This document shows, piece by piece, positions 62,463 to 64,000 of a stretch of 64,000 bases of DNA. Origin of the DNA: Candidatus Leptofilum gracile (GTDB lineage Bacteria > Chloroflexota > Anaerolineae > Promineifilales > Promineifilaceae); the NCBI GenBank assembly GCA_016713825.1, contig JADJOJ010000004.1:1-64000 (forward strand). Direction: 5' to 3'. The notes beneath the pieces are model-generated. The model saw only the letters and a program-made list of their open reading frames with translations. It did no database searches and had not been told where the DNA came from. How positions within the stretch are numbered: position 1 is the stretch's first letter; each line of letters begins with the position of its first letter. Position numbers and translations under genes: made by a program.

Positions 62463-64000
62463 ATGTCAATAACAGAACGAGCAGAGTCCATGAAACACCA
62501 TGCTGGTGATGCCCCCCCGGCTCATTCACCAGCGTTTCCTGCTGTGGCCCAATATCGGACGCTTTTTGAAGCAACCCCCATCCCCCTTTGGGAAGAAGAT
62601 CTCTCCGAAGTAAAACTATTTATCGATGAGCTGTGGCAGGAAGGTGTTACCGACTTCCAGGCGCATTTTGATGCCAGACCGCAGGATGTGCTTCACTGCC
62701 TGGAGCTGACCAAAGTGGTTGATGTTAACCATGCGACTTTGGTGTTATACAAGGCTGCCAACAAAAAAGAACTGATTGAGCATTTTCCCAAAATATTGAA
62801 AGAAGAAGCGTTTAACCTGTACAAAGAAGCGCTTATCTTGATTGCCCAAGGGCGCACGGCGTTTCAGGCTGAAGGGGTCAACTACACGCTGGCTGGTGAC
62901 AGGCTAGAGGTGTTAATCCGCTGGTCCGTGCCGGATGCCAGTGCAGAGAGTTGGTCTCAGGTAATTGTTTCGGTTGAGGATATTACGCCGCAAAAGCAGG
63001 CTGAGGAAGTGCTGCGGCTGCAAGCAACCGCCCTGGAATCTGCGGCCAACGCAATTGTGATTGCCAAAAGGAATGGCACGATTGTCTGGGTGAACCCGGC
63101 CTTTTCTGAACTAACTGGGTACTCCTTTGAGGAAACTGTGGGGCAAACCCCGAGTATTTTGAAATCGGGCTTAAATGATTCATCGCTTTATGCTGATCTT
63201 TGGCAAACTGTATTGGCGGGTAAGGTGTGGCATTGTGATGAGCTTATCAATCGGCGGAAGGACGGCTCGATTTATTTTGAGCAGATGACCATTACGCCTG
63301 TTTTGAATCGGAACGGCCGTGTTATTCAGTTCATCGCCATTAAAGAAGATATTTCCGAACGTAAGCAGATTGAAAAACAGCTGCGTCGCCAACTGCAAGA
63401 AGAGGAACTGCTGCGCCAGATTGTGTCTATTAATCCATCGGCTGACCAGCTAAAGGCCGCGCTGGATCTGATCTGCACGAAACTGGCAGAGTTTTACGCC
63501 GTGCCGGTTGTTAGCGTTGTGCAGGTTGATAAAGAAGCGATGTTAATAGATATTTTGGGCTACTACCAAAACCCAGAAACAGAGGCTAGCCTCACGTCCC
63601 TGGCGAATATTTTGCCCATTGAACAGTTGGTGCAGCAATCAACAACAACGTTTATTGCCAATGTGCAGCAATCGGCCAAATTGGCATCGGTGCGGGAGCT
63701 TTTGCAGGCGTTTGATAATTATGCCACGTTGATGATTCCTTTTCAGTCTTCGGACGCTGTGAATGGCCTGGTCATGTTAGACACAAATCATCCGGTTGTG
63801 TTCCAAGAGGATGATATTCAGTTTATTGATCAGGTGGCCCTTCATCTGGGGCAAATTATCCAGCGGGTGCAGGCAGAGCAGGCGCTGCAAAAGCAGCGCG
63901 ACTTTGCGCGCCAGATTATGCTCAATATGGGCCAGGGATTGTTTTTGTTGGAGAGCGATGGCCAAATTAGCTTTTGTAATCCGGCGTTTGCTGAGCTGTT
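62463..64000 (+). CDS. PAS/GAF sensor protein, probably a histidine kinase or GGDEF protein (partial)
   Basis: An open frame of more than 510 codons that runs off the window, without a stop. It starts at ATG 62463 (MSITERAESMKHH) or ATG 62490; neither has a strong ribosome site. Domains: a first PAS (about residues 30-180, ending VSVEDITPQKQAEEV), a second PAS (AIVIAKRNGTIVWVNPAFSELTGYS to IKEDISERKQIEK), a GAF-like domain (KLAEFYAVPVVSVVQV to LMIPFQSSDAVNGLVMLD), then a third PAS beginning ARQIMLNMGQGLFLLESDG. The output domain lies beyond the edge. It has no membrane segment so far, so it senses a cytoplasmic signal. Confidence 0.8.
   Translation, partial: MSITERAESMKHHAGDAPPAHSPAFPAVAQYRTLFEATPIPLWEEDLSEVKLFIDELWQEGVTDFQAHFDARPQDVLHCLELTKVVDVNHATLVLYKAANKKELIEHFPKILKEEAFNLYKEALILIAQGRTAFQAEGVNYTLAGDRLEVLIRWSVPDASAESWSQVIVSVEDITPQKQAEEVLRLQATALESAANAIVIAKRNGTIVWVNPAFSELTGYSFEETVGQTPSILKSGLNDSSLYADLWQTVLAGKVWHCDELINRRKDGSIYFEQMTITPVLNRNGRVIQFIAIKEDISERKQIEKQLRRQLQEEELLRQIVSINPSADQLKAALDLICTKLAEFYAVPVVSVVQVDKEAMLIDILGYYQNPETEASLTSLANILPIEQLVQQSTTTFIANVQQSAKLASVRELLQAFDNYATLMIPFQSSDAVNGLVMLDTNHPVVFQEDDIQFIDQVALHLGQIIQRVQAEQALQKQRDFARQIMLNMGQGLFLLESDGQISFCNPAFAEL

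Larger units (their letters stand above)
529..63321. repeat. Dispersed palindrome ACGGCCGT (often AACGGCCGTT), ~100 copies
   Basis: Counted by eye, about 100 exact ACGGCCGT occurrences lie across the window (for example 912, 1395, 2937, 8210, 14357, 22842, 30404, 42395, 51992, 60407), with many near-matches (ACGGCCGA, GCGGCCGT). One or two would be expected by chance. Most are inside genes in all frames, where they encode TAV, NGR or RPL. Clear gaps are the NRPS end to the TPR gene (about 19.0-21.6 kb), the permease genes (37.2-39.7 kb) and the IHNVRP repeat gene. Confidence 0.9.

Overview
The window is 64 kb of a moderately GC-rich bacterial chromosome. The gene set fits a heterotrophic Chloroflexota (Anaerolineae-like) organism: DUF2089 regulators, a YufNOPQ-type nucleoside importer, TPR and STAND proteins, and intergenic foldbacks built from short iterated words. 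This placement is an inference from gene content; no rRNA or tRNA gene is present to fix it. About 100 copies of the palindrome ACGGCCGT (often AACGGCCGTT) lie in the window by my count by eye, mostly inside genes on both strands. Many genes are split by single-base indels, usually one base lost from a short homopolymer. I read these as consensus errors and join the pieces.

Layout. 1-10.7 kb: a plus-strand sugar-catabolic cluster with the end of a GntR regulator, a PfkB kinase, a split transketolase, a SAF-domain dehydrogenase, a thiamine-dependent 2-oxoacid/acetoin dehydrogenase E1 alpha, E1 beta and E2, a sugar-phosphate isomerase/epimerase, a cupin and a Gfo/Idh/MocA oxidoreductase. 10.8-12.4 kb: ComM. 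12.75-20.0 kb: a two-module NRPS (C-A-T-C-A-T-TE). 20-22.5 kb: a gene-poor stretch, a YozE-like ORF, a TPR protein and a DUF3253 protein. 22.5-31.4 kb: minus-strand genes for a DUF89 protein, a VOC protein, an OmpR-type regulator, a DsbA-like lipoprotein with an in-frame TGA at the redox cysteine, a hypothetical protein, UbiE/MenG, an aldo/keto reductase and FtsK. 31.7-39.4 kb: carbamate kinase, an M50-like/TPR membrane protein and a nucleoside ABC importer. 39.4-43.1 kb: Nudix, HepT/MntA, ParB/ParA and a PfkB kinase.

43.3-48.0 kb is the most unusual part. It holds a tiny predicted secreted peptide, a TPR protein translationally coupled to an HTH-NB-ARC STAND ATPase, and divergently a DJ-1/PfpI-like protein followed by a CARF (Cas_NE0113-like) domain fused to a LuxR-type HTH, with no cas genes or CRISPR array in the window. 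48-53.4 kb: an EamA transporter, an alkaline-phosphatase-fold hydrolase, PEP carboxylase and a Nudix hydrolase. 53.8-58.1 kb: an Hsp70-like ATPase fused to a GyrA-C-terminal-like beta-propeller, a repeat protein and a DUF2089 regulator with a near-consensus promoter. 58.6-62.3 kb: a heterodimeric ABC exporter with one degenerate ATP site. From 62.5 kb to the edge: a PAS/GAF sensor protein that runs off the window.

The catabolic cluster would take a sugar or polyol through isomerisation, oxidation and phosphorylation, then transketolase and acyl-CoA formation. The CARF-LuxR / STAND-TPR neighbourhood is the best candidate for an undescribed signalling or defence module.
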